Shown one piece after another: positions 30,752 to 39,494 of a stretch of 44,103 nucleotides of DNA. The notes under the pieces were generated by a model, which worked only from the letters and a program-made list of their open reading frames with translations, was not told the DNA's origin and made no database searches. The first letter of the stretch is position 1, and the number at the start of each line of letters is the position of its first letter. The translations under genes were made by a program, and so were the position numbers. This DNA is from an uncultured Bacteroidales bacterium (GTDB lineage: Bacteria > Bacteroidota > Bacteroidia > Bacteroidales > UBA4417): NCBI GenBank assembly GCA_903946925.1, contig CAJAXK010000024.1, forward strand, positions 1 to 44,103, in the 5' to 3' direction.

Positions 30752-32833
30752 CTATTCAACTATGAGCTTATGAGCTTCAATCCCAGAATGGTTTTCCATT
30801 TTTACAAAGTACAAGCCTGTTGACAAGTTGCTTAAATCTATTTCTACGTTGGTTACATTGCTGGTTATTGATTTCATCATAAGTTTTCCGGTTATATCTA
30901 TTATGCTTATACAAGTTTCGCCTCCCTGAAGGCCTGCACTAAAGACAGTAACCTTATTGTTTGCAGGGTTTGGATATATGGTAAACTTGTGTTTTGATAC
31001 CTGAAATTCTTGAAGCGGCACAAAAGTCCCATTGGTAGTTTTCAATATAGTTCCATTGCTACCCACGGCATATCCGGTATTGGCATCGGTAAAATATACA
31101 TCCAGCAACCAGCCTGCATATCCGCCGGGGAAAGGGATCCATGTTGCGCCGCCGTTAACGGTCATCAACATGGTTTCGGCTCCAACCACATACCCAATAT
31201 CGGCTACCGGGAAATACACCGACATCAAATCGCGTGTGGTGCCGCTTGGCAGCAAAGTCCAGGAATTGCCGCCGTCCACGGTTTTTATAATTGTGCCATA
31301 CAATCCAACGGCATATCCGGTAAGCGCGTCGGTGAAACTAACCGAAAAAAGCATATGCTCGGCACCGGTTTGGCACAAAGTCCAGGTATTTCCGCCATTC
31401 CTTGTTTTTAGCACCATCCCTTGGGTGGGCGAACCACCGGCAGCATAACCTATATTGGCATCCACAAAATCAACCGCAAACAAATGGTCGCTTATGCCGC
31501 TGTTTTGTGCGAACCAGGTATTTCCCGCATCAATGGTTTTAAGGATAGTGCCTTGATGGCCAACGATGTATCCGGTGTTAGCATTTGTAAAACAAGCCTC
31601 TTCAAGCACTTGTGTTGTTCCGCTGGGCATGGATTCCCAATTTGAACCCCCATCAGTTGTTTTCTTTAACAAACCAACCCGGCCGATAGCATAGCCTGTA
31701 TTTGCATCAGTAAAATAAACGGATTCGTACCATTCGGATTGAATACCGGAATTCGACAGTACAGTCCAGTTTGAGCCTCCGTTTATAGTTTTTAATATGG
31801 TGCCATACATGCCAACCGCATAACCCGTGTTTGTTTCGGGGAAATGGATTGAAGACAGTTCGTTAGTCAAACCCGAAATTGTATTGCTCCAGGTTACACC
31901 GCCATCAACAGATTTTAGCATGGTTGCATTCATCCCCATTGCATGAATGGTTGTTCCATTGGTTGGGAACACCGAAAATAAACTATTTGTGGTGCCGCTC
32001 GTAACTGTTGTCCACGAAGTTCCTCCGTTTGTGGTACGCAAAATGGTCCCATTGCTGAAAGTCCCCATGTTTTCACAAACCGCATAACCTTTCATTATAT
32101 CGGTAAAATATACTGCACTAATATCTGATCCGTTTCCTTGAGCCGAAACTGTCCAGTTGGTGCCTTTGTCAATGGTTTTCAATACTATGCCTTGCTGCCC
32201 AACGGCAAATCCGATGTAATCGTTGGCAAAAAATATCGATTTTAAGTCCATATACATGCCATCGGAAAAAACTGTCCAGGTAGTGCCGCCATCAATGGTC
32301 TTAAGTATGATTCCATTGTCGGCTGCCACAAATCCGTTGTTGGCATTGGTGAAAAATACCGAATTTAACTTAACTGCCACAGGACACGATATTTCTGTCC
32401 AGGAAATTCCCCCATCGGCAGTTTTAATAATAGTTCCCGAATCGCCAACCGCATACCCGGTATTTATTTCGGGGAAATGGATCGAATACAAATTTTTTGA
32501 AGTGCCGATCGATAAAGCCTCCCAAGTTGAACCTCCGTTTTCAGTCTTTAAAACTGTGCCGCCAGTACCTGCTACAAACCCTGTATTTGCTTCGGGGAAA
32601 TTGACTGAATAAAAACTGCTTGAACTTACCAAAGGCTGAACGGCCCAGGTATTCCCACCATCGCAGGTCCTTATAATAGTCCCAAACGAACCAACGGCAA
32701 ACCCATTTTCGTTATCAACAAAGCAAACCGACATTAGGTGGTTTCCCTGTGGCAGAGGGTTTTGCCAGATCCATTGCGCGGAAGCAATTGCTGAAAGGAA
32801 TAAGAAAGTCGTGAGGAAGGGTGCTTTTTTCAT
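30752..32833 (-). CDS. Secreted YCF48-like multi-blade propeller with T9SS sorting domain
   Basis: 693 aa. Signal peptide (cleavage near AIASA, residue 19), then about 13-14 repeats of roughly 45 residues of the form TGYAVGxxGTIxKTxDGGxxWT, the signature of YCF48/PSII-stability-factor and BNR-type propeller blades. A T9SS sorting domain closes it (FTIYPNPANNKV, IIDITGKLMMKS, STGLYFVKMENHSG). The number of blades is compatible with two seven-bladed propellers. These proteins are surface-exposed, with unclear roles in adhesion or carbohydrate binding. The repeats are diverged at the protein level and not identical in DNA. Confidence 0.92.
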   Translation of the reverse strand: MKKAPFLTTFLFLSAIASAQWIWQNPLPQGNHLMSVCFVDNENGFAVGSFGTIIRTCDGGNTWAVQPLVSSSSFYSVNFPEANTGFVAGTGGTVLKTENGGSTWEALSIGTSKNLYSIHFPEINTGYAVGDSGTIIKTADGGISWTEISCPVAVKLNSVFFTNANNGFVAADNGIILKTIDGGTTWTVFSDGMYMDLKSIFFANDYIGFAVGQQGIVLKTIDKGTNWTVSAQGNGSDISAVYFTDIMKGYAVCENMGTFSNGTILRTTNGGTSWTTVTSGTTNSLFSVFPTNGTTIHAMGMNATMLKSVDGGVTWSNTISGLTNELSSIHFPETNTGYAVGMYGTILKTINGGSNWTVLSNSGIQSEWYESVYFTDANTGYAIGRVGLLKKTTDGGSNWESMPSGTTQVLEEACFTNANTGYIVGHQGTILKTIDAGNTWFAQNSGISDHLFAVDFVDANIGYAAGGSPTQGMVLKTRNGGNTWTLCQTGAEHMLFSVSFTDALTGYAVGLYGTIIKTVDGGNSWTLLPSGTTRDLMSVYFPVADIGYVVGAETMLMTVNGGATWIPFPGGYAGWLLDVYFTDANTGYAVGSNGTILKTTNGTFVPLQEFQVSKHKFTIYPNPANNKVTVFSAGLQGGETCISIIDITGKLMMKSITSNVTNVEIDLSNLSTGLYFVKMENHSGIEAHKLIVE

Positions 32834-32919
32834 ATAGTTGGAATTTGTGCTCCGATTATATTGTGAAGATTAAGGCTAAATTAAAAAGGAATTGTTGTGC
32901 AAACAAATGTAGATATTTA

Positions 32920-32949
32920 TTGGGACGATTATAAAACAATCTATTTTTG
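32920..32949 (+). promoter_or_regulatory. Promoter of mtnA
   Basis: TTG at 32920-32922, a 19 nt spacer and TATTTTTG at 32942-32949, an ideal Bacteroidota promoter. The track's mtnA start codon (TTG at 32947) is the end of this -7 box; the real ATG is at 33007. Confidence 0.75.
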
Positions 32950-33006
32950 CATGGCAATCAAACAGAGATTTTATTTTGTTCAGACTTAGCTCATCAAATC
33001 CATAAA

Positions 33007-34107
33007 ATGAACGTAAACGGAACCCATTATCGCACTATTTGGATGGACAGCCTAACCGGCATAGTAAGCATGATTGACCAAAACGCCCTTCCCTTTGAGT
33101 TTAAGATTTTTGAAGCAAAAAGTTATCGCGAAACCTGCCATGCTATTGTTACCATGGTTACCCGTGGGGCAGGCGCGATTGGTGCTGCAGCCGGATTTGC
33201 CATGGCGCAGGCTTTTTTGGAAGGTGCGGGTTTGGATGTGGAAATGAGAGGGGAGAAGGGCGAGGGGAGAGGGGAGAGCGAAACTATGTATTCGGTGGCG
33301 CAACTTGGTTTTTTTGATCAGGCACGCAAAGAAATAGAAGCTACGCGCCCTACTGCCCGGAACCTGTTTTTTGCCACTGAAAAAGTGTATAATGCCGGAT
33401 TGAAAAGTGTGGATGCTGCTTTACAAGAAGCCCAATTTTTAGCTGATGAAAATATTGCCGATTCGAAAAAAATTGGCGAATACGGCAGCAGACTGATAAA
33501 AAATGGCAGTAAAATACTTACCCATTGCAATGCCGGATGGCTTGGTTTTGTTGATTTTGGAAGTGCATTGGCTCCTTTGTATGTTGCCAAACGGCAAGGG
33601 AAAGATTTTTTTGTTTATACTGACGAAACCCGCCCGCGCAACCAGGGCGCTCGGCTAACCGCCTGGGAATTGCAGAACGAAGACATTCCACACAAAATTG
33701 TTCCCGACAATGCCGGCGCACACTTGATGAGCCATGGATTGGTTGATTTGATAGTTGTGGGTGCCGACCGCATAGCTGCCAACGGCGATACGGCCAATAA
33801 AATCGGGACTTTCGAGAAAGCCATCGTAGCTAAGGAATTTGGGATACCTTTTTATGTTGCCGTACCTTTTTCGACTATTGATTTTTCGATCTCTGATGGG
33901 TCGCAAATCCTTATCGAAGAACGTAGCGAAGACGAAGTATTGTTTTATTCCGGACCAGATTCTGAAGGTATTATGCGGACTATACGTATGGCATCACTTG
34001 GTTCGCACGCCATCAACCCTGCGTTTGACGTAACTCCGGCAAAGTATATTACGGGGTTTATTACAGAAAAGGGGATTTTTTCAGCTGAAGAATTGTCTGG
34101 ATTGTAA
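33007..34107 (+). CDS. mtnA: S-methyl-5-thioribose-1-phosphate isomerase
   Basis: 366 aa from the ATG at 33007. MtnA isomerises methylthioribose-1-phosphate to the ribulose form in methionine salvage; the eIF2B-like alpha/beta fold is cytoplasmic. Motifs are intact: TRGAGAIGAAAGF near residue 52, EATRPTARNL, ILTHCNAG with the catalytic Cys174, TRPRNQGARLTAWEL and VVGADRIAANGDTANKIGT with catalytic Asp254. Between residues about 75 and 95 it carries an odd charged stretch (EMRGEKGEGRGESET) encoded by a purine-rich low-complexity repeat, absent from usual family members. No other salvage genes are adjacent. Confidence 0.95.
   Translation: MNVNGTHYRTIWMDSLTGIVSMIDQNALPFEFKIFEAKSYRETCHAIVTMVTRGAGAIGAAAGFAMAQAFLEGAGLDVEMRGEKGEGRGESETMYSVAQLGFFDQARKEIEATRPTARNLFFATEKVYNAGLKSVDAALQEAQFLADENIADSKKIGEYGSRLIKNGSKILTHCNAGWLGFVDFGSALAPLYVAKRQGKDFFVYTDETRPRNQGARLTAWELQNEDIPHKIVPDNAGAHLMSHGLVDLIVVGADRIAANGDTANKIGTFEKAIVAKEFGIPFYVAVPFSTIDFSISDGSQILIEERSEDEVLFYSGPDSEGIMRTIRMASLGSHAINPAFDVTPAKYITGFITEKGIFSAEELSGL
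33240..33283 (+). repeat. In-frame purine repeat inside mtnA
   Basis: GAGAGGGGAGAAGGGCGAGGGGAGAGGGGAGAGCG-type sequence with repeated GAGGGGAGA units, adding Gly/Glu/Arg-rich residues in frame. It is the same composition as the intergenic tracts at 18160-18210, 22621-22640 and 43840-43930. Confidence 0.75.
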
Positions 34108-34166
34108 GGAATTTAAAATTCTGAAGACTCATCCTGTAAAAATAATATTGTTAAAGGGAATTAAAA

Positions 34167-34748
34167 ATGACTGAAAACACCTGCAACTGGCCCGGAAACG
34201 ATCCTAAAATGATCGAATACCACGATAACGAATGGGGTGTTCCGCTACACGATGACCAAAAACTGTTTGAATTTATGATTTTGGATGCTTTTCAGGCCGG
34301 GCTGAGTTGGAAAACCATCCTTCATCGCCGCGAAGGTTTCTGTAAAGCATTTGACGGTTACGATGCCGTGAAAATTTCAGTGTACGGCGAAGAAAAAATC
34401 CAGGAACTGATGCAGGATGCTTCCATTATCCGCAACCAATTGAAAATCCGCTCAACGGTTACCAATGCGCAGGCTTTTTTGAAAGTGCAAAAGGAATTCG
34501 GGACTTTCGATAAATATATCTGGCAGTTCACCGGAGGCACAACCATTTACAACAATTGGACTGATCTTAAACAGCTTCCTGCAAAATCTGCCGAATCGGA
34601 CGCCATGAGCAAGGACTTGATTAAGCGTGGGTTCCGCTTTGTTGGTTCAACCATCTGCTATGCTTTTATGCAGGCAGCCGGTATGGTGAACGATCACATG
34701 GTATATTGCTCAAAGCATAATAACATGAACAAGCAAATGTCCTCCTAA
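34167..34748 (+). CDS. tag: DNA-3-methyladenine glycosylase I
   Basis: 193 aa. Tag removes 3-methyladenine from alkylated DNA. The zinc-ligand framework is visible: Cys6 and His19 at the N-terminus (MIEYHDNEWGVP) and the C-terminal NDHMVYC His/Cys. The helix-hairpin-helix region GRRFVG-like segment KRGFRFVGSTICYAFMQA is intact. At the position of E. coli Glu38, which helps recognise the base, this protein has Asp40 (LDAFQAGLSW). That is a conservative change, so activity is likely. Starts 59 nt after mtnA on the same strand; may be co-transcribed. Confidence 0.93.
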   Translation: MTENTCNWPGNDPKMIEYHDNEWGVPLHDDQKLFEFMILDAFQAGLSWKTILHRREGFCKAFDGYDAVKISVYGEEKIQELMQDASIIRNQLKIRSTVTNAQAFLKVQKEFGTFDKYIWQFTGGTTIYNNWTDLKQLPAKSAESDAMSKDLIKRGFRFVGSTICYAFMQAAGMVNDHMVYCSKHNNMNKQMSS

Positions 34749-34969
34749 AAGAGTTTCTATTGACTTTATTGCTGTTTTCCAGTTTTACATCTGGTTTTGA
34801 GTTGTGGCGTTTGATTTGATAGAAATCTTGTAGCTTTAAGCTTTTAAAAATCTGTCTTTTTGCATTGATATCGGAGAAACCTGTTGCGTTAAATCTACAT
34901 ATAATTACAGAATAGTTCAAAAACATATCCATAATTAATTACTGTTTTTTGAATCAAAAAGAAACTTAA

Positions 34970-35593
34970 ATGGGGGTAAAAGAATCCTATAATGATTGGG
35001 CTGACCAGTACGATACAAACCTTAATAAAACAAGAGATCTTGAAGCGGTTTCACTAAGGGAAACGCTGATAGATATGTGTTTTGACTCCTGTCTGGAAAT
35101 AGGTTGCGGCACAGGGAAAAACACAGGATGGTTGTCCGAAAAATCTAACAAAGTCCTTGCCGTTGACTTTTCGGAAGAAATGTTGTTTAAGGCAAAGTTG
35201 AAAATCAATTCGCCAAAGGTGGTTTTTCGACAAGCAGATATAAACAACAAATGGACTTTTGGAACCAATAAATTTGATCTGATTGTTTTCAGTTTGGTGC
35301 TCGAACACATCGAGAACCTTGATCCGTTATTCGAACAACTTTCAGAGAGCATACAAAAAGATGGATATGTTTACATTGGCGAACTTCATCCTTTCAAACA
35401 ATATTCGGGAACAAAAGCAAAGTTTGAGACGGAAAGCGGAACACAAGCCGTTTCAAGCTATACGCATAATATTTCGGACTATACTCAAGTGGCTGCCCGA
35501 TATGGTTTCGCTATTTTAAAAGTGAATGAATATTTCGACGACAACGATAGGGTTTCGATACCTAGAATTTTGACTTTATTGTTTCAAAAATAA
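34970..35593 (+). CDS. Class I SAM-dependent methyltransferase
   Basis: 207 aa, single Rossmann-like domain. Motif I is CLEIGCGTGKNTGWL, motif II VLAVDFSEEML, and the post-motif segments FDLIVFSLVLEHI and DGYVYIGELHPFK are typical of the Methyltransf_11 group. The acceptor substrate is unknown. The start ATG at 34970 is preceded by AT-rich sequence. Ends before a terminator shared with creD. Confidence 0.88.
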   Translation: MGVKESYNDWADQYDTNLNKTRDLEAVSLRETLIDMCFDSCLEIGCGTGKNTGWLSEKSNKVLAVDFSEEMLFKAKLKINSPKVVFRQADINNKWTFGTNKFDLIVFSLVLEHIENLDPLFEQLSESIQKDGYVYIGELHPFKQYSGTKAKFETESGTQAVSSYTHNISDYTQVAARYGFAILKVNEYFDDNDRVSIPRILTLLFQK

Positions 35594-35629
35594 GATTCCA
35601 TATAAAATTCCGACACAGAAAATAAAAAG

Positions 35630-35663
35630 AAACCCTGCCGGGAATTGATTCCTAACAGGGTTT
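35630..35663. terminator. Bidirectional terminator between methyltransferase and creD
   Basis: AAACCCTG (35630-35637) and CAGGGTTT (35656-35663) form an 8 bp stem, with an inner GGAAT/ATTCC stem; A runs before and T run after give U tracts in both directions. Lies between converging genes. Confidence 0.85.
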
Positions 35664-35689
35664 TGTGTTTGGTAAATGCTATTATTCGA

Positions 35690-37081
35690 TTAGCCTTCAG
35701 TCTCAATTTCCTCACTTTCCCTTTCCTTGTGCAAATTCCTTGTTAGCAGCATAATAACCGATAGCATCACAGCCATGCCAATGGAACCAAAGAGCAACGA
35801 ATAGAGTTGAAGTTGCAAAAGCGTATAAAAATATGCATACAGCATAAACAAGATCAACCCAACAATAATCCCATATTTGCGGTTGGCAAAAATTGCCCCG
35901 GCATACAACATTACCATCAAGGTAACCACCACTGCCGCAATGGCATAGGCCAGATCGAAAAGCATGTACTCAGCCATGGAAAGCAACAATAGATAAAAAA
36001 GCATGATTGCAAATCCCACAATCAGGTATTGCAGCGGATGCACATATTTTTTGCGCAGCAACTCGAAGAAAAAGAAAGTTACAAACGTTAGTATCACAAA
36101 CAAAACACCATATTTGGCCGCACGGGTGGTACGCTGGTACTGATCAACCGGCATAATAAGGTTTACACCAAAACCACCGGCTTCGTTGTCGGGCGAAATG
36201 CGGTCGTTGTTGAACATCATTTTGGGTTGTTCTTCGCCGTTTCCAATAAAATTATCGAACCCAAACTGTCCGTAATTGCGGTTTAGCTCCAATATTTTCC
36301 ATTTTGCTGTAAAACCTTCTTTTGCAACCGTTTTATCGTAAGGGATAAAAGCCCCTTCAAACGATGGATTTGCCCAAGTGGATGTTAGGTTCACATTGGT
36401 TTCGGCGGCAAATGGCAAAAATGCCAACAACCTGCTACCATTCAACTGGAGTTTAAAACTGAATTTATTGTCAATTGCCGGATTTATTGCCACTGGTATG
36501 CTTACCCCTCCTTTAATAATATCGTGGACTGGCAAACCCGCCTTCATGCGGTAAACCGAATCGTTCCATGCCAGATCAATGTTTTCCTTCACGCCTTTCA
36601 TATCCGAAATGCCAAAGGAAATATAGGCTTTGTCCCATTTAATATCTGTTGGCTGCACATTCAAGCCTTTAGGATTCAATGGTTTGAAATTACCTTGCAA
36701 AGTTAAGTTGCTGGAATACAACACAACTTCGTAAATGCTGCGGTAGCGTTTTATTGGGGCTACTTCACCTGAAACGCTTAGGTTTTCGGGCAAAAAATGA
36801 AGAAAACGTGTTGTTGATTCGATAGTTCCACCAGCAACAGATTTGTTGGTTACCACCGGAACACTGATAACCGGACCGGCTAAAACCTGCCTGTCGCCCC
36901 AGGTCCGCCAAATCTCCGAAATGGTTTCGTTGCGGGTAGCTTCGCGTTCGCTGATCAACGACTGCACCAACTCCGATGGGATTAGTAGGATAAGCACAAA
37001 AAGCCCGATAACCATAAGTTTCAGGCTGATGGAGTTACGTGCCCATTGATTGATTTTGTTGAAAGTGGAAGAGGTTGTCAT
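35690..37081 (-). CDS. creD: CreD family inner membrane protein
   Basis: 463 aa. An N-terminal membrane anchor (LKLMVIGLFVLILLIPSELVQSLI) is followed by the conserved EREATRNETISEIWRTWGDRQVLAGPVISVPV, a periplasmic domain of ~230 residues and at the C-terminus five or six hydrophobic segments (residues ~310-445). This is the CreD layout; in E. coli CreD is linked to envelope integrity and the CreBC system. No creB/creC genes are adjacent, so the regulatory link is not conserved here. Confidence 0.95.
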   Translation of the reverse strand: MTTSSTFNKINQWARNSISLKLMVIGLFVLILLIPSELVQSLISEREATRNETISEIWRTWGDRQVLAGPVISVPVVTNKSVAGGTIESTTRFLHFLPENLSVSGEVAPIKRYRSIYEVVLYSSNLTLQGNFKPLNPKGLNVQPTDIKWDKAYISFGISDMKGVKENIDLAWNDSVYRMKAGLPVHDIIKGGVSIPVAINPAIDNKFSFKLQLNGSRLLAFLPFAAETNVNLTSTWANPSFEGAFIPYDKTVAKEGFTAKWKILELNRNYGQFGFDNFIGNGEEQPKMMFNNDRISPDNEAGGFGVNLIMPVDQYQRTTRAAKYGVLFVILTFVTFFFFELLRKKYVHPLQYLIVGFAIMLFYLLLLSMAEYMLFDLAYAIAAVVVTLMVMLYAGAIFANRKYGIIVGLILFMLYAYFYTLLQLQLYSLLFGSIGMAVMLSVIMLLTRNLHKERESEEIETEG

Positions 37082-37245
37082 TATTGAAAAGTTTGATTTA
37101 AAACCAAACGGTCTTTAAACCTCAATATTTCATTAAAACAGTAATAAAAACGCTGATTTAACATTTCTTACAATTGGGATTCCCTGAAAACGGTTCCTCC
37201 TATTTTTTCATAAAAAAGTATAACTTGTTACCAGAAATAATGGGA

Positions 37246-37278
37246 TTGCCCTACTTGGAACTTAAATTAGTACCTTTG
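37246..37278 (+). promoter_or_regulatory. Promoter of nadB
   Basis: TTG at 37246-37248, a 22 nt spacer and TACCTTTG at 37271-37278; the ATG at 37304 follows 25 nt later. Confidence 0.65.
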
Positions 37279-37280
37279 CC

Positions 37281-37295
37281 ATCCTGAAATAGGAT
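37281..37295 (+). promoter_or_regulatory. Small inverted repeat in the nadB leader
   Basis: ATCCT-GAAAT-AGGAT directly after the -7 box, at the expected transcription start. It could be a repressor operator or a 5' hairpin on the mRNA; the arms are only 5 nt, so the call is tentative. Confidence 0.3.
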
Positions 37296-37303
37296 AGAAT
37301 CTG

Positions 37304-38902
37304 ATGAGAAAAAATGTTGATTTTTTGGTTATAGGTACAGGTATTGCCGGACTGAGTTTTGCTTTAAAAGCATCAAAGTTTGGAAAAGTTTGCATTGTTG
37401 CCAAAACCAAGGCCGAAGAAACTGCTACCAAATATGCCCAGGGCGGTATTGCTGCTGTAATGTACACCCCCGACACATACGAAAAACACATTCAGGACAC
37501 TCTGATTGCTGGCGACGACCTGAACGATGAAAAAGCAGTTAGGATTACCATTACTGAAGCACCTGAAAGGATTAAAGAGCTAATCGAATTGGGTGTTAAT
37601 TTTGATAAAAACGCATCGGGGAAATACGATCTCGCCAAAGAAGGCGGGCATTCCGAATTCCGGGTGCTTCACCACAAGGACCAAACCGGGCTTGAAATTG
37701 AAGAGACTTTACTTGAAAGGGCTCGCGAAGATAAAAATATCGAAATCCTCGAAAACCATTTCACGGTCGAAATTATCACACAGCACCATTTGGGCGAATA
37801 TGTAAACCGCCGCACTCCAGATATTACCTGCTACGGTGCTTATGTCCTCGATCGTGCCAACAACAGCATTGATACCATTCTTGCAAAAATCACTTTGATG
37901 GCTACCGGCGGGGCCGGAAATGTGTATGCCACCACTACCAATCCCCCGATTGCGACCGGCGATGGTATTGCCATGGTTTACCGGGCAAAAGGGACCATAG
38001 AAAAAATGGAATTTATCCAGTTCCATCCTACTTCCTTGTACAACCCTTCCGAAAAACCGTCGTTCCTGATTACCGAGGCTTTGCGGGGTTTTGGAGGGAT
38101 ACTGAAGGATGCAAACGGGAACGAGTTTATGCAGAAATACGATAAACGCCAATCGCTCGCCCCACGCGATATTGTTGCCCGTGCCATTGATAACGAACTG
38201 AAAATAAGTGGGGAAGACCATCTGTTTCTCGACTGCCGCCACCTCGACCGCAACAAACTCATTGACCATTTTCCCGGCGTTTATGCTAAATGCCTGAGCA
38301 TCGGCATTGATATGACCAAGGAAATGATACCTGTGGTACCGGCTGCCCATTATACCTGTGGCGGTATTAAAGTAGATGAATGGAGTTGCAGTTCTATCAT
38401 CAATTTATACGCTTCAGGCGAATGTTCATCTACCGGATTGCATGGAGCTAACCGATTGGCCAGCAATTCGTTGCTCGAATCGCTGGTTTATTCGCACCGC
38501 GCTTGTATTGATGCTTCCGAAAAGCTTAAACATATTGAATATTGCAACGAAGTGCCCGATTGGAATGCCGAAGGCACCGTGATGAATGAAGAAATGGTGC
38601 TTATTACCCAAACCATGCGCGAATTGCAGGGGATCATGACCAATTACGTGGGCATTGTAAGATCCAATTTGCGTTTGAAACGTGCTGCCGACCGGCTTAA
38701 CATACTTGAACGCGAAACCGAAGATTTGTACAAGCGTTCCGTACTGATTGCCAAAATATGTGAAGTACGCAACCTGATAAAAGTTGCAACCCTTATTATA
38801 AAAATGGCCCTCGAACGCAAGGAAAGCCGAGGGCTACATTTTTCAATTGATTATCCAAAGGTCAACGATAAGGAAATTCATTCGTTTAGTCCTGAAGATT
38901 AA
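37304..38902 (+). CDS. nadB: L-aspartate oxidase
   Basis: 532 aa. NadB oxidises L-aspartate to iminoaspartate, the first step of de novo NAD synthesis, using FAD. Visible are the FAD-binding start VIGTGIAGLSFALKA, TKYAQGGIAAV, GGHSEFRVLH, ATGGAGNVYATTTNPPIATGDG, EFIQFHPTSLY, LAPRDIVARAID and the C-terminal CGGIKVDEW...LYASGECSSTGLHGANRLASNSLLESLV. Length is normal (E. coli 540). nadA and nadC are not adjacent, unlike in some genomes. The stop codon is followed by a G-rich tract that can form a quadruplex. Confidence 0.97.
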   Translation: MRKNVDFLVIGTGIAGLSFALKASKFGKVCIVAKTKAEETATKYAQGGIAAVMYTPDTYEKHIQDTLIAGDDLNDEKAVRITITEAPERIKELIELGVNFDKNASGKYDLAKEGGHSEFRVLHHKDQTGLEIEETLLERAREDKNIEILENHFTVEIITQHHLGEYVNRRTPDITCYGAYVLDRANNSIDTILAKITLMATGGAGNVYATTTNPPIATGDGIAMVYRAKGTIEKMEFIQFHPTSLYNPSEKPSFLITEALRGFGGILKDANGNEFMQKYDKRQSLAPRDIVARAIDNELKISGEDHLFLDCRHLDRNKLIDHFPGVYAKCLSIGIDMTKEMIPVVPAAHYTCGGIKVDEWSCSSIINLYASGECSSTGLHGANRLASNSLLESLVYSHRACIDASEKLKHIEYCNEVPDWNAEGTVMNEEMVLITQTMRELQGIMTNYVGIVRSNLRLKRAADRLNILERETEDLYKRSVLIAKICEVRNLIKVATLIIKMALERKESRGLHFSIDYPKVNDKEIHSFSPED

Positions 38903-38912
38903 AGGTAGGTTT

Positions 38913-38938
38913 GGGTTTTGGGGGTTGGGATTTAGGGG
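38913..38938 (+). other. G-quadruplex motif after nadB
   Basis: Four runs of at least three G (GGG, GGGGG, GGG, GGGG) separated by 4, 2 and 5 nt within 26 nt, 10 nt after the nadB stop codon on the sense strand. It fits the G3+N1-7 rule and lies in a 56 nt stretch with no C (38893-38948). Confidence 0.65.
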
Positions 38939-39069
38939 TAAAGTAATACATTTTCATATTAAAGGAAATTGATGATTTTTTGAGAAGAACGTAAGACAAA
39001 TTGCGTTTTCAGTTGTTTTTGTTCTGATTAGAAAATAACTTTAAGCACCGACACTTTAAACCATTTATA

Positions 39070-39477
39070 ATGCGATCGCAAATATTTATCAATCTACCGG
39101 TTAAAGATCTGGAAAAGTCATTCAATTTTTACACAGAAATGGGCTTTACCAATAATCCCCAATTCTCTGACGATAGTGCTAAGTGCATGGTTTTCAGCGA
39201 GGATATTTTTGTGATGTTACTAACCCACGACAGGTTCAAAACATTTATTACCAAACCAATTGCAGATGTTTCAAAAGCTACCGCTGCATTGTTATCCATT
39301 TCGGTAGAGAGCTTGCAAAAGGTAAACGAAATTGCCGACAATGCTTTAGCGGCAGGCGGAAAAGAACCCGTTGAGCCAAAGGATCATGGTTTTATGCAGC
39401 AAAGGACAATAGAAGACTTTGACGGCCATATCTGGGAAATTTTTTACATGGATATGACTAAATTTCCGGTACAATAA
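39070..39477 (+). CDS. VOC (glyoxalase/bleomycin resistance-like) protein
   Basis: 135 aa, single vicinal oxygen chelate module pair: IFINLPVKDLEKSFNFYTEMGF at the start and QQRTIEDFDGHIWEIFYMDM at the end, with the metal-ligand-type final Glu retained. Substrate is unknown. It lies 17 nt before the next VOC gene, on the same strand. Confidence 0.85.
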   Translation: MRSQIFINLPVKDLEKSFNFYTEMGFTNNPQFSDDSAKCMVFSEDIFVMLLTHDRFKTFITKPIADVSKATAALLSISVESLQKVNEIADNALAAGGKEPVEPKDHGFMQQRTIEDFDGHIWEIFYMDMTKFPVQ

Positions 39478-39494
39478 CCAAAACTTGTATAACA

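Noticed and set aside
37709-38350. 213 aa minus-strand ORF inside nadB
   Set aside because: Antisense shadow of a complete nadB.
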